DNA from: JAVJSU01 sp040219275
GTDB taxonomy: Bacteria; Chloroflexota; Anaerolineae; Aggregatilineales; Phototrophicaceae
Assembly (NCBI GenBank): GCA_040219275.1
Contig: JAVJSU010000099.1
Coordinates: 186,001 to 250,000, forward strand
Reading direction: 5' to 3'
DNA length: 64,000 bases
Under the pieces are notes generated by a model. That model was given only the letters and a program-made list of their open reading frames with translations. It was not told where the DNA came from and did no database searches. Positions 10,501 to 16,856 of this stretch are shown piece after piece. Every line of letters starts with the position of its first letter. Within the stretch, counting starts at the first letter, position 1. The position numbers and the translations under genes are program-made.

Positions 10501-10763
10501 TGGGTATCCCAGCCACCACGACGTAACGAATAATAACCCCGCATCGTCTTATAACGCGGGAACATATCTTTAAAGGCGCGTGCGAGCACATGATGGCTAC
10601 CGGGTTTACCATTCGCGGTTGGAGGACCTTCGTAAAAGACGTAACGAGGTTGACCCTCGCGTTCCTCCATTGTGCGTGCAAACACACGTTTCATACGCCA
10701 GAAATCAAGAACTTCTTTTTCTAGCTTGATGATATCAACTTTCGGACTAACTGCTTTAAACAT
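7542..10763 (-). CDS. ileS: Isoleucyl-tRNA synthetase, type 2 (IleRS2)
   Basis: 1073 residues, the length of the long, eukaryote-like IleRS2 class. Visible features are the class I catalytic core, the CP1 editing domain with AWTTTPWTLPGN (222-233), KMSKS (600-604) and the long C-terminal anticodon-binding and extension region. The HIGH signature is unusual: residues 55-58 read G-S-H-H (context NGKPGSHHVLAR), the swapped GXHH form rather than HXGH. This form is known in some IleRS2 enzymes, where it has been linked to strong mupirocin resistance; that property is inferred here, not shown. The enzyme charges tRNA-Ile with isoleucine in the cytoplasm. The gene stands alone, with a terminator behind it and a structured leader of about 125 nt or more in front (see 10787-10887). 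Confidence 0.97.
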   Translation of the reverse strand: MFKAVSPKVDIIKLEKEVLDFWRMKRVFARTMEEREGQPRYVFYEGPPTANGKPGSHHVLARAFKDMFPRYKTMRGYYSLRRGGWDTHGLPVEIAVQKELGIQHKSEIEDYGVAEFNEKCRDSVFRNITDWEKLTERIAFWVNLDDAYVTFTNDYIESIWWILKQFWDKDLIYRGYKIVPYSTYAGTTLSSHEVSLGYEMVKDPSVFVRFPLRDKPGVYFLAWTTTPWTLPGNVALAVGEKIDYVQVEGPSSDGEGTEQLILAEALLEKVLKNAEEYTVVKKYKGKDLLGMHYNPLYTFLPVEGDHAYVVAGDFVSTEDGTGIVHIAPAFGEDDMEVGKQNNLPLLMTVNSEGKFIDAITKFRGLWFKDADPEITLDLRERGLLYKATQYEHNYPHSWRTHEPLMYVARETWYIRASEYKDKMIANNNKINWTPEHIKTGRFGNWLDNLKDWALGRERYWGTPLPIWVDDQNGDMVCVGSVEELSQLTGRDLTGLDLHRPYVDDITFPNPRGTGGTMRRVPEVIDVWFDSGAMPYAQWGYPHKNQEKFEQQYPADYICEAIDQTRGWFYTLHAISTMLFDKPAYNNVICLGHILDGNGKKMSKSLGNIVDPWTVLDTYGADAFRWYLYTASPPGEPRRFSVELVGEVVKKFWSTLWNTYSFFVTYANLDGWTPESQQPPVEERDLLDQWVLAELHKLVRDVTESLDNYDVTGATRPIQDFVEQLSNWYVRLSRRRFWKSEGDTEKLGAYATLYECLVTVAKLIAPTMPFLSESLYRNLVTEVDASAPDSVHLALWPEVNNALINQELVDEMQLVQRIVSLGLAARNNNLEDGKVVPIGVRQPLATVQFSLSKKSESPVVEKYSELVMSELNVKAVGVMNNADEAIQFVLNPLPQHLGRKFGKDFPRVQKALREGDSADVRKWALALMNGEAITVTLGEDTFEVTAEECEVKQQAADGFAVAEDYGYVAAVDVRLTDELIKEGLAREVVRRVQGMRRDADFDIDDNINIVYTASDGLKEAIDAFADYIKAETLALSLEQGEVANDYFKADFTDEEEAKRLKGETMVIGVKRVTR

Positions 10764-10786
10764 ATAGGATGATCTCCATACTGAAT

Positions 10787-10887
10787 ATCTGATACAAAGT
10801 TGTGAAAAGAGAGAATTAGCAACGTATCAGATTAGCAATTAGCCGCGGCGTGAGCGCCCTTTGACTCACCACCACGGTGCACCTCCT
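10787..10887 (-). promoter_or_regulatory. Structured ileS leader with alternative stems
   Basis: Two features can be drawn on the minus strand. First, a stable hairpin: CCGTGGTG (10877-10870) with CGCCGCGG (10850-10843), extended past a one-base bulge by TGAG/CTCA, 12 pairs in all with two G-U pairs. It covers the start of a possible leader ORF. Second, ATCTGATAC (10832-10824), inside the 3' half of that ORF, is a perfect complement of GTATCAGAT (plus 10787-10795), which lies about 24 nt before the ileS ATG. No terminator T-run is seen, so any control would act on translation or RNA stability. The T-box consensus AGGGTGGNACCGCG is not present as such, although the AGGAGGTGCACCGTGG stretch faintly recalls it. 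Confidence 0.55.
10816..10875 (-). CDS. Putative ileS leader peptide (19 aa)
   Basis: A perfect AGGAGG (10887-10882) stands 6 nt before a GTG that opens a 19-codon ORF ending in TAA: MVVSQRALTPRLIANLIRC. Such a strong ribosome site in front of so short a frame is hard to explain by chance. The peptide has two Ile codons, ATT and the usually rare ATA, near its 3' end. The ATA lies in the segment (10832-10824) that can pair with sequence just before ileS, so ribosome stalling there would change the leader fold. Two further GTG codons follow the first and could also serve. That it is translated, and that it senses isoleucine or charged tRNA, is inference. Confidence 0.5.
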   Translation of the reverse strand: MVVSQRALTPRLIANLIRC

Positions 10888-11009
10888 GTCTTTTTTTTCG
10901 TTTGAGGATGTTTTCTTTTTGAATCTGTTTATCTACTACACTGATTATTATTACGTATCTTCGTAGATAAGCACAGGGGAAAACTTAATAAAACGCGGAT
11001 GCAAAACTG

Positions 11010-11561
11010 CTATTCAGGATCATCACTCTGCGAAGATGCACCAAACCACAACACATCCTGTTCCATATTAAAACGCGTCGTTGGCGCAGTTGCATACCCT
11101 GTTCCAATCGTAACCGACCAGCGCAACGCAAAGATTGAAAATTCTTTTTCCCCTTCACATGTCGCTATCGTCTGTTGATTCGGGTTCATGAATTGAAATT
11201 CGCCATCGATGCAAGCGCCCGGAGCAACAACACATAATCCATCGTTCGCGACATAAAATTCGACTAGCGCACAGCCGTCAGTATCCGTGCCATACACCCA
11301 TCGATCAGATCCATATGCGAGATTTTCGTGGCTTATCTCAGTAGCGTCGTCTGGCAGTGGTGCATCAGGCGGAAAGATCAGTCCATACAGAATACCAAGT
11401 AACTGAAAACCAATAACCCCTGCGATGACTAAAATAGTCGCAAGTAAAATGATACCAAACATTCCACCCCATCGGCGTGAGGTGGAATGTTTTTCAATAT
11501 CTAAGTGGGTATCTGGATTGTCTGGTGTAGTTGGCTCTATGTTGCTATCAGGAACACCCAA
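11010..11561 (-). CDS. Single-pass membrane protein of unknown function (183 aa)
   Basis: A polar, Pro/Asp-rich N-terminus (about 30 residues) is followed by one strong membrane segment (GMFGIILLATILVIAGVIGF onward, about 33-64) and a roughly 115-residue acidic domain that is probably outside the cell and has four cysteines (GCALVEF, LCVVAPGAC, TCEGEK). The start is TTG, 2 nt after the stop of the preceding gene, with GGGAG 8 nt upstream, so translation is probably coupled. The preceding gene has the same one-TM-plus-outer-domain plan. I do not recognise the domain. Confidence 0.7.
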   Translation of the reverse strand: MGVPDSNIEPTTPDNPDTHLDIEKHSTSRRWGGMFGIILLATILVIAGVIGFQLLGILYGLIFPPDAPLPDDATEISHENLAYGSDRWVYGTDTDGCALVEFYVANDGLCVVAPGACIDGEFQFMNPNQQTIATCEGEKEFSIFALRWSVTIGTGYATAPTTRFNMEQDVLWFGASSQSDDPE

Positions 11562-11563
11562 TT

Positions 11564-12094
11564 TTACGGCTCCCAGCGTTGCTCATAGGTAACGACCGTC
11601 GTTCCCCTTGTATCCATACCGGTCTCACTATTTAGTACCCCCGGATGGATTGTCACTGTTGTCCAGCGGGTTACATTCAAGCCGGTGTCATTGAAAAGGC
11701 AACGATAATAATAAGGCACAACACCCGCACCTTCTACAAAATCCTCAAAAATTTCCCCTTCTGCCGATGGGAACCGCAAACAACGTTCACGGTTAAGAGA
11801 ATTTGCATTTGTGCCATCATGTTCAACCAATTTTTCATCGTAGTAATCTGCTACTGCCTCGGATTCCGCATCAGGAATAGTGTATATCACCGTCCGCGTT
11901 GTGCGGTTCTGAGAACTAATGCCAAGTTCCTGTGAGCCGGGATACAACTCAATGTTGAGCGGAGATTTATACCCTTGCTGTTCAACCTGAAATAACAGAA
12001 AACCGCCTACAATGACCAGAATGCCAAATATCGCCAATGCCGCGCCGACTCGAAAAAGTGAAATATTGCCTTCACGATTCACGAATACTGCCAT
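11564..12094 (-). CDS. Single-pass membrane protein of unknown function (176 aa)
   Basis: A short cytoplasmic start is followed by one membrane helix (about residues 15-36) and a likely extracytoplasmic domain with LYPGSQELGISSQN and TIPDAESEAVADYYDEKL. This last region resembles the fold of small domains in which a helix built around a DYY motif follows two strands, but no family is assigned. Two cysteines (in ERCLRF and YRCLF) could form a disulfide. GAGGAG stands 9 nt before ATG. It lies 3 nt after a TPR gene and 2 nt before another one-TM protein, so the three are almost certainly one transcript. Confidence 0.7.
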   Translation of the reverse strand: MAVFVNREGNISLFRVGAALAIFGILVIVGGFLLFQVEQQGYKSPLNIELYPGSQELGISSQNRTTRTVIYTIPDAESEAVADYYDEKLVEHDGTNANSLNRERCLRFPSAEGEIFEDFVEGAGVVPYYYRCLFNDTGLNVTRWTTVTIHPGVLNSETGMDTRGTTVVTYEQRWEP

Positions 12095-12097
12095 GAA

Positions 12098-12904
12098 TTA
12101 AATCTCCTCACGCATCAAAGATAGATGTGTGATGTCACGCTGTACGGCTTGTCCATAAACCGTATCTGCAAAGAGCACTGCCTGAGCTTCCCAGTAACGT
12201 AATCCTGCATCAATTTGTGCGTATGATGGTTTGATCGGCTCGCCCATTTGTTGTAACAAATACGTTGCCATCAATACGCGATGTGGTTCACCTTCTGGTA
12301 TCTCAATGACAAGTAGAAGACTCCGTTTTGCGTCATCCACCTGTCCCGCACGATATAAGGCTTCCCCAAGATCAAAATGAGTCGCAGATGGTGCACCCAA
12401 TTCTAAGCCTTGCTCAAATGCAGTGACTGCTTCAGCGTAACATCCCTTTGTTAGCAGTGTACGCCCAAAACCATATAAAGGAAAATAGTGATCGGGTTTG
12501 ATGTTAACAGCTTCGTACAAAACCGCCTCACTTTTATCCAAATCACCCACCTGTCGATAGGTATTCCCCAACAAAGTAATCGCCTTAAAATCGGCTTCAT
12601 CAGCGCTACGTAGCGTTTCAAGGATGGCGATTGCTTGATCGAATTCACCGTGAAGATAATGCCGTTGAGCCAGCGTGAACGGCGTAATCATACCGCGATG
12701 TGCCCACATAAAAATAAATTGTGCTGTAATGAGTGCACCCATCGCACCAATCGTAGCCGGGGTTCTCAACTCGTCCACACGCCGCGAAACCACCGCGGAC
12801 ACGGTTGCGAGTACGATTGCCAGCACAAATCCGATCTGCGCGGATCGCTCCCACTGCTGAAATTGTCTGAAACGCTCAAAAAATAGCCGAGTAAAACGCC
12901 CCAA
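12098..12904 (-). CDS. Membrane-anchored TPR protein (268 aa)
   Basis: Two N-terminal membrane segments (about 24-42 and 52-71) are followed by at least three or four TPR-like helical pairs: LAQRHYLHGEFDQAIAILE, TLLGNTYRQVGDLDKSEAVLYEA, YGFGRTLLTKGCYAEAVTAFEQGL and FDLGEALYRAGQVDDAKRSL. TPR arrays bind partner proteins; no partner is evident. The best start is a TTG at 12904, with only a weak ribosome site (GGGA), so the N-terminus is uncertain. It follows another TPR membrane protein by 40 bp and leads into two one-pass membrane proteins. Confidence 0.75.
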   Translation of the reverse strand: MGRFTRLFFERFRQFQQWERSAQIGFVLAIVLATVSAVVSRRVDELRTPATIGAMGALITAQFIFMWAHRGMITPFTLAQRHYLHGEFDQAIAILETLRSADEADFKAITLLGNTYRQVGDLDKSEAVLYEAVNIKPDHYFPLYGFGRTLLTKGCYAEAVTAFEQGLELGAPSATHFDLGEALYRAGQVDDAKRSLLLVIEIPEGEPHRVLMATYLLQQMGEPIKPSYAQIDAGLRYWEAQAVLFADTVYGQAVQRDITHLSLMREEI

Positions 12905-12944
12905 TAGTTTCTACATCCCTACTAATAGTCGGATTATGTTTAGA

Positions 12945-13928
12945 TTATTGCAGTTCTGCGATAGTCATTTCTTCATTAAGCAAGTGTTCAATTGTATCAA
13001 CATCAGCCTGAAGGACTGCCCGTAAGGTTTGCGCTTGAGGATTTTCAAGGATGACCTGCCATTGACCAAGACCGCTCCGATTTTTTTTGAGCATCTCAAT
13101 CTGTTCGCTGGCAGAGGATTCATCCCCCAAACGATGATAGGCACGCACCAGATAGAAATGAATGAGCAAGCGATGGCGAATATCTGGCACTTTGAGCGCA
13201 AGAGCTTGCTGAAGATGCTCTACTGCCAATGCCGCTTCACTCAGACGATCCTCTATCATGCCTAAATTGTATGCCGCCACCCACTCATCCGGTGCAAGTT
13301 CATACGCTTTATATGCCGCTTCCTGTGCCGCCTCAAAACGCCCTGCTTGCAGATTCACCTCAGCCAATCCGTTATAGGCTACGGCAGATTGAGAGTCAAT
13401 CTTCGCCATCTGTTCGTAGTCCCTGCGTGCGCGATCCAACTTACCCCACAGGCGCAAAATCTCTGCACGGAAACGATAATGATTCGGGCGATCCGGTTCT
13501 TCTTTAATTAGACCGTCCATCGCCTTAACTGCATCAGCGTATTCACTCTTTCGTAACGACTTAACCGCCTGTTGATACTCCATCGGACCGCGTGCACGGA
13601 AAATAAACAAGCCCGCGACAATCCAACCAAACGACATCCCCATAATTAACAGAAGCGATTCCGGGAATACGAAAACACCAATCAGAATAGCGATAACCAC
13701 CGGAAAGAGAATCGCCGCCCACCGTCCACGATCATACGAGTCCATACGCCCACCGATGAGAATTCCCGCACCAATCAAGAAGATCAGCACCAACGCGGTT
13801 TGTACCCCCACCACCCAATCAGCCTCAACACCGTTCAGGATGAGGCTCAATAAGCCAGTTACAACAAATAAAAGAAACAGCGATTGCAACCGCTGTGGAC
13901 CAAGAAACACTTGAAGTCGATTAAACAT
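12945..13928 (-). CDS. Membrane-anchored TPR protein (327 aa)
   Basis: Four hydrophobic segments in the first ~110 residues (for example SLFLLFVVTGLLSLILNGV and SLLLIMGMSFGWIVAGLFIF) precede TPR units from about 120 onward, such as KSLRKSEYADAVKAMDGLI, RFRAEILRLWGKLDRARRDYE, AYNGLAEVNLQAGRFEAAQEA and AYNLGMIEDRLSEAALAVEHL. Domain plan and position mirror the next gene (12098-12904), suggesting an old duplication or a jointly working pair. Function unknown; a scaffold at the membrane is the general expectation for such proteins. Confidence 0.8.
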   Translation of the reverse strand: MFNRLQVFLGPQRLQSLFLLFVVTGLLSLILNGVEADWVVGVQTALVLIFLIGAGILIGGRMDSYDRGRWAAILFPVVIAILIGVFVFPESLLLIMGMSFGWIVAGLFIFRARGPMEYQQAVKSLRKSEYADAVKAMDGLIKEEPDRPNHYRFRAEILRLWGKLDRARRDYEQMAKIDSQSAVAYNGLAEVNLQAGRFEAAQEAAYKAYELAPDEWVAAYNLGMIEDRLSEAALAVEHLQQALALKVPDIRHRLLIHFYLVRAYHRLGDESSASEQIEMLKKNRSGLGQWQVILENPQAQTLRAVLQADVDTIEHLLNEEMTIAELQ

Positions 13929-13943
13929 GGTTGATTAAGTCAC

Positions 13944-14666
13944 TTACCCTGTAGGTTTACGTGAATAATTTGTCAAAATTGCGCGATGCTGAGAATCTGC
14001 ACTTCTAAATTGAAGTAAAATATCATGCTGATCTAACCAGATGGTAGAAGTTGCCCCCGTGCGCGGATCGGTCTGTCCATAGCGGCGGGCAGTATAAGCA
14101 ATTTTACCGAGCATGAGGGTCTCTTCCGTTTCAAACACCGCAGATTGATAGAAAACTGTCGGGCGAAAAGCCAGAGATGGATTCAAAAAAGTCGGCAAAT
14201 AGGACACAACAGGTGTATCTTTTCCCGGATTTAACGCAAGATGACTCACTTCGTAACCCGCAAAAAGTAAACTCTCCGGCGCGAGGGCATAACAAAAGGG
14301 CAACTCTATACTGACATGCTCACGATCCGCCTCATCAATCGTCCGCCCGACTTCAAGCAATTCACCCATCACAGTATAAGTCGCCCGCACTTTCTTAATT
14401 TCAGACTCTTTTGGCGCAAATGCCGCAACATCTACCCGTTCAAGATGTGAACCTTCTGATTCGGGGCTTCGCCAACCTTCAATCAAAATACTGCTACCAT
14501 CAAGCTCACGCCAATCGTCATCAACCCGCAAAAATTGTGCGCCATCAGGCAACTCATGAATTGACCACTGCTCACTTGATCCAGTGGGTTCATCTTCTTT
14601 GTAGTGGATGTATGTCCCACTGGCGATAAATGTTTCTTTCATGGTGACAGGGTGTAAATAACGCAT
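13944..14666 (-). CDS. Conserved-looking protein of unknown function (240 aa)
   Basis: A soluble, beta-rich protein with no signal peptide or membrane segment. It contains SGTYIHYKEDEP, GAQFLRVDDDWRELDGSSILIEGW, PFCYALAPESLLFAGYEV and, near the end, STIWLDQHDILLQFRSADSQ, which reads like paired strands of a barrel or sandwich. The start may be ATG 14666 or the internal ATG 14642 (residue 9); neither has a strong ribosome site. It lies 3 bp after alaX and is probably co-transcribed with it. I do not recognise a family. Confidence 0.65.
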   Translation of the reverse strand: MRYLHPVTMKETFIASGTYIHYKEDEPTGSSEQWSIHELPDGAQFLRVDDDWRELDGSSILIEGWRSPESEGSHLERVDVAAFAPKESEIKKVRATYTVMGELLEVGRTIDEADREHVSIELPFCYALAPESLLFAGYEVSHLALNPGKDTPVVSYLPTFLNPSLAFRPTVFYQSAVFETEETLMLGKIAYTARRYGQTDPRTGATSTIWLDQHDILLQFRSADSQHRAILTNYSRKPTG

Positions 14667-14669
14667 CTG

Positions 14670-15389
14670 TTAGCCTACTGTTTCATCAAGTTCGACGTAC
14701 AGGCGTTTGTTAATCCCACCTTTGCTTTTGTATTTCACCACATGAATGGCACCCACTTCGCCCGTGCGTGCGACATGCGTTCCACCGTCTGCCTGCAAAT
14801 CCAGACCAACAATTTCAACAGTGCGAACTTCGGGAATTCCTTCTGGCAGAAGGTTAATCTTAGTGCGGATCAAATCAGGTATTTGGAACGCTTCTTCGCG
14901 CGGAAACACCTTGACCTGCAAGGGGTAATCTTTTGCCATCTCCGCGTTAATTGTCACTTCAATTTCGGCGATGGTATCCTGCTCAAGGCGTTCAAATTCA
15001 AAATCCATGCGTCCTTTGAGGACATCCATATCGCCGCCAGTCACGCTTGCACCATAATCTCGCCAAACAACCCCACAAAGAATGTGCATAGCCGTATGCA
15101 CGCGCATCAACTTGTAACGACGATCCCAATCCAATATGCCCGTAACTACTGTACCGATTTCCGGCAATTCATCGCCTTCAATGATGTGGATGTTGCCCTT
15201 GCCTGCACGGGACACAAAATACGTTTTGTCTCCTGCAACAAGCGTTCCCTTATCGTAGGGTTGCCCCCCACCACCGGGATAAAACGCCGTGCGATCTAAA
15301 TAAACGCCTTTCTGCTCAGCGTCAACAGTTGTTACCGTCGCAGTAAATTCCTTGACATAGCTATCTTTCTGGTAGATGGCTTCCGTCAT
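14670..15389 (-). CDS. alaX: Alanyl-tRNA editing protein, AlaX type
   Basis: 239 residues related to the editing domain of alanyl-tRNA synthetase. Residues 37-43 give the GGGGQP signature of the linker region, and HTAMH (98-102) is the HXXXH half of the zinc site. The second half, normally CXXXH, reads D201-G-G-T-H205 (QADGGTHVARTGEVG), so Asp replaces the usual Cys ligand. The QADGGTH variant occurs in some AlaX proteins, so I expect an active enzyme that frees Ser (or Gly) from mischarged tRNA-Ala. The protein lacks the synthetase domains. AAAGGA lies 11 nt before ATG. Neighbours give no functional hint. Confidence 0.9.
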   Translation of the reverse strand: MTEAIYQKDSYVKEFTATVTTVDAEQKGVYLDRTAFYPGGGGQPYDKGTLVAGDKTYFVSRAGKGNIHIIEGDELPEIGTVVTGILDWDRRYKLMRVHTAMHILCGVVWRDYGASVTGGDMDVLKGRMDFEFERLEQDTIAEIEVTINAEMAKDYPLQVKVFPREEAFQIPDLIRTKINLLPEGIPEVRTVEIVGLDLQADGGTHVARTGEVGAIHVVKYKSKGGINKRLYVELDETVG

Positions 15390-15404
15390 GATATTTGTTA
15401 TCCT

Positions 15405-15800
15405 TTAATCTTTATAGATAATAACATTAGGGTTCTGGTCGTCTTTGTCTTTTAAGCCAACCCATGATTCTAGTATGGTTCCGACGATTGCCATGACCAG
15501 CCCACCGAGCATCGCCCACCAGAAATTATCAATCGTCAAGCGGTCTGAGAGGATCGAAGCCGTCAGCGACAACATCAATCCATTAATCACGAGCAAAAAT
15601 AATCCGAGCGTGAAGACGATAAACGCGCACGAGAAAACAACCAGGATCGGTTTGATGATCGCATTGACCAGCCCGAAAACCAGACCAATCAATAAAAATG
15701 TGCCGATATTGTTATCGACGACATGAATACCCGGCAACAACCAGGCAGTAACCGCAATCGCCAGCGCGTTAATCAGTACACGAATGCCAAATTCCCACAT
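15405..15800 (-). CDS. Phage holin family protein (superfamily IV, YvlD-like)
   Basis: 131 residues and four hydrophobic helices. It begins RVLINALAIAVTAWLLPGIHV and continues through GLVFGLVNAIIKPIL and a GLFLLVINGLMLSL helix, the recognisable pattern of the PF04020/YvlD membrane family. Despite the holin name, members are widespread chromosomal proteins of uncertain role, and no phage genes are nearby. It lies 15 bp before alaX on the same strand. Confidence 0.85.
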   Translation of the reverse strand: MWEFGIRVLINALAIAVTAWLLPGIHVVDNNIGTFLLIGLVFGLVNAIIKPILVVFSCAFIVFTLGLFLLVINGLMLSLTASILSDRLTIDNFWWAMLGGLVMAIVGTILESWVGLKDKDDQNPNVIIYKD

Positions 15801-15822
15801 AATTTACTCTCACAACTATTCA

Positions 15823-16302
15823 TCAAATCTTAAAACGGACACGCGTCATTAAATCTTTCGCGCCTATTTTATCCCAGAAATCGCGAGCATCGTCATTTTT
15901 GTTGGCAACGTAGAGTTCAACATAGGCAACGCCACGCGCACGGAACCATTTCGTCAGGGCATCCACCAGATCGCGCCCTATTCCCTTTCCGCGATATTTT
16001 TCGTCTACGTAAATATCTGCAAGGAAGCCACCGGGTTCAGCAATAAACATTTCAGGGACAAGGTCAACAACAATTCCAAATACATACCCGACCACCTGAC
16101 CGTCAACTTCAGCAACAAAAACACGCGTAAGTTGATCTTCAAGACGATTTAAAATATGGTGTGCGTACAGCTTATCACCATCTTCCGCGGCTTCAGGCAG
16201 TTGTTCGTCTAGTAGGCGATGATGAGTGACGAGCCGCTTCCACAACTCCCCGATGCGATCCACATCATCTTCAACCGCCTGTCTGATTATAATGTCATCC
16301 AC
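15823..16302 (-). CDS. GNAT-family N-acetyltransferase
   Basis: About 159 residues with the GNAT core: IIIRQAVEDDVDRIGELWKRL at the start, VAEVDGQVVGYVFGIV, then the acetyl-CoA loop DEKYRGKGIGRDLVDAL (R/Q-x-x-G-x-G/A) and GVAYVELYVANKNDDARDFWDKIGA. Substrate unknown. The gene overlaps the end of the upstream acetyltransferase gene. GTG 16302 is the nearest start; an upstream GTG at 16326 gives eight more residues and is equally weak. The overlap points to translational coupling. Confidence 0.85.
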   Translation of the reverse strand: MDDIIIRQAVEDDVDRIGELWKRLVTHHRLLDEQLPEAAEDGDKLYAHHILNRLEDQLTRVFVAEVDGQVVGYVFGIVVDLVPEMFIAEPGGFLADIYVDEKYRGKGIGRDLVDALTKWFRARGVAYVELYVANKNDDARDFWDKIGAKDLMTRVRFKI

Positions 16303-16772
16303 ATGAACACCCGTGGTATTTCCCACTGTTCTTCATCCATATCTTTAGTCACAATAAATTCTTCACCACCCAAAGACCGCCAGAATGCTTGCTCAACCGC
16401 ATGAAAACGCGGGACAATTGCCACAACACGAGTTACACTCGCCTCTTCAAAATTAGCCTTCAGAGCATAATAAAGTTGTCGCCCAACACCAGCATAATAC
16501 TTGTGTGCATCCAGCGCCATTACACTGATTTTACCAATCCCTGTAGCAGTAATTTCACCGACGATAAACCCCACCTGTTGATCGTCCTGAACAGCGACCA
16601 ATACACTGTCTGTATCACGATCCATAAAGTAAAGCAAGCTGGCTTCTAACCCCTTGCGGTCAATCACCTGATCTGCAAAGCGACGATCTGCCTGTTGTAA
16701 CAAAACCTGTCGTTCTTCCCATAGATCAAGCAGTCGGCTAATATCTTTCTTCTGTGCTTTGCGAACATCCAT
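16287..16772 (-). CDS. GNAT-like N-acetyltransferase
   Basis: 161 residues starting MDVRKAQKKDISRLLDLWEE, a typical GNAT first strand and helix. VAVQDDQQVGFIVGEI and VMALDAHKYYAGVGRQLYYAL follow; the latter holds the CoA loop in a weakened form (Y-Y-A-G-V-G instead of R-G-x-G). The end, VIVPRF-like with AFWRSLGGEEFI, matches the last strand and helix. Paired with the next GNAT gene by a short overlap; the two may be divergent duplicates. Substrate unknown. Confidence 0.8.
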   Translation of the reverse strand: MDVRKAQKKDISRLLDLWEERQVLLQQADRRFADQVIDRKGLEASLLYFMDRDTDSVLVAVQDDQQVGFIVGEITATGIGKISVMALDAHKYYAGVGRQLYYALKANFEEASVTRVVAIVPRFHAVEQAFWRSLGGEEFIVTKDMDEEQWEIPRVFMWMTL

Positions 16773-16803
16773 ATATAGTCTCGAATATCATAATTTATAG
16801 GTC

Positions 16804-16824
16804 AGCATAGCACTGTGGTATGCT
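16804..16824. promoter_or_regulatory. Inverted repeat in the divergent promoter region
   Basis: AGCATA (16804-16809) and TATGCT (16819-16824) are separated by 9 bp in the 84-bp gap between the divergent GNAT operon and the large membrane protein gene. The spacing suits a dimeric repressor. No clear -10/-35 pair was identified on either strand. Confidence 0.3.
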
Positions 16825-16856
16825 CAAATCAAGCGGAGTCTATTACAATTACAACT

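Noticed and set aside
10787..10980. T-box riboswitch in front of ileS
   Set aside because: The 14-nt T-box AGGGTGGNACCGCG is absent; the nearest stretch, AGGAGGTGCACCGTGG, is better explained as a ribosome site before a short ORF. Stem I landmarks were not found. Kept as an alternative to be tested, not called.
14742..15299. 185-codon plus-strand frame opposite alaX
   Set aside because: Complement of a recognised gene; low-complexity composition rich in His/Cys/Asn and no known domain.
15405..15800. Prophage remnant because of the holin-family protein
   Set aside because: The YvlD-like family is common on chromosomes, and no other phage, integrase or attachment-site feature is nearby.
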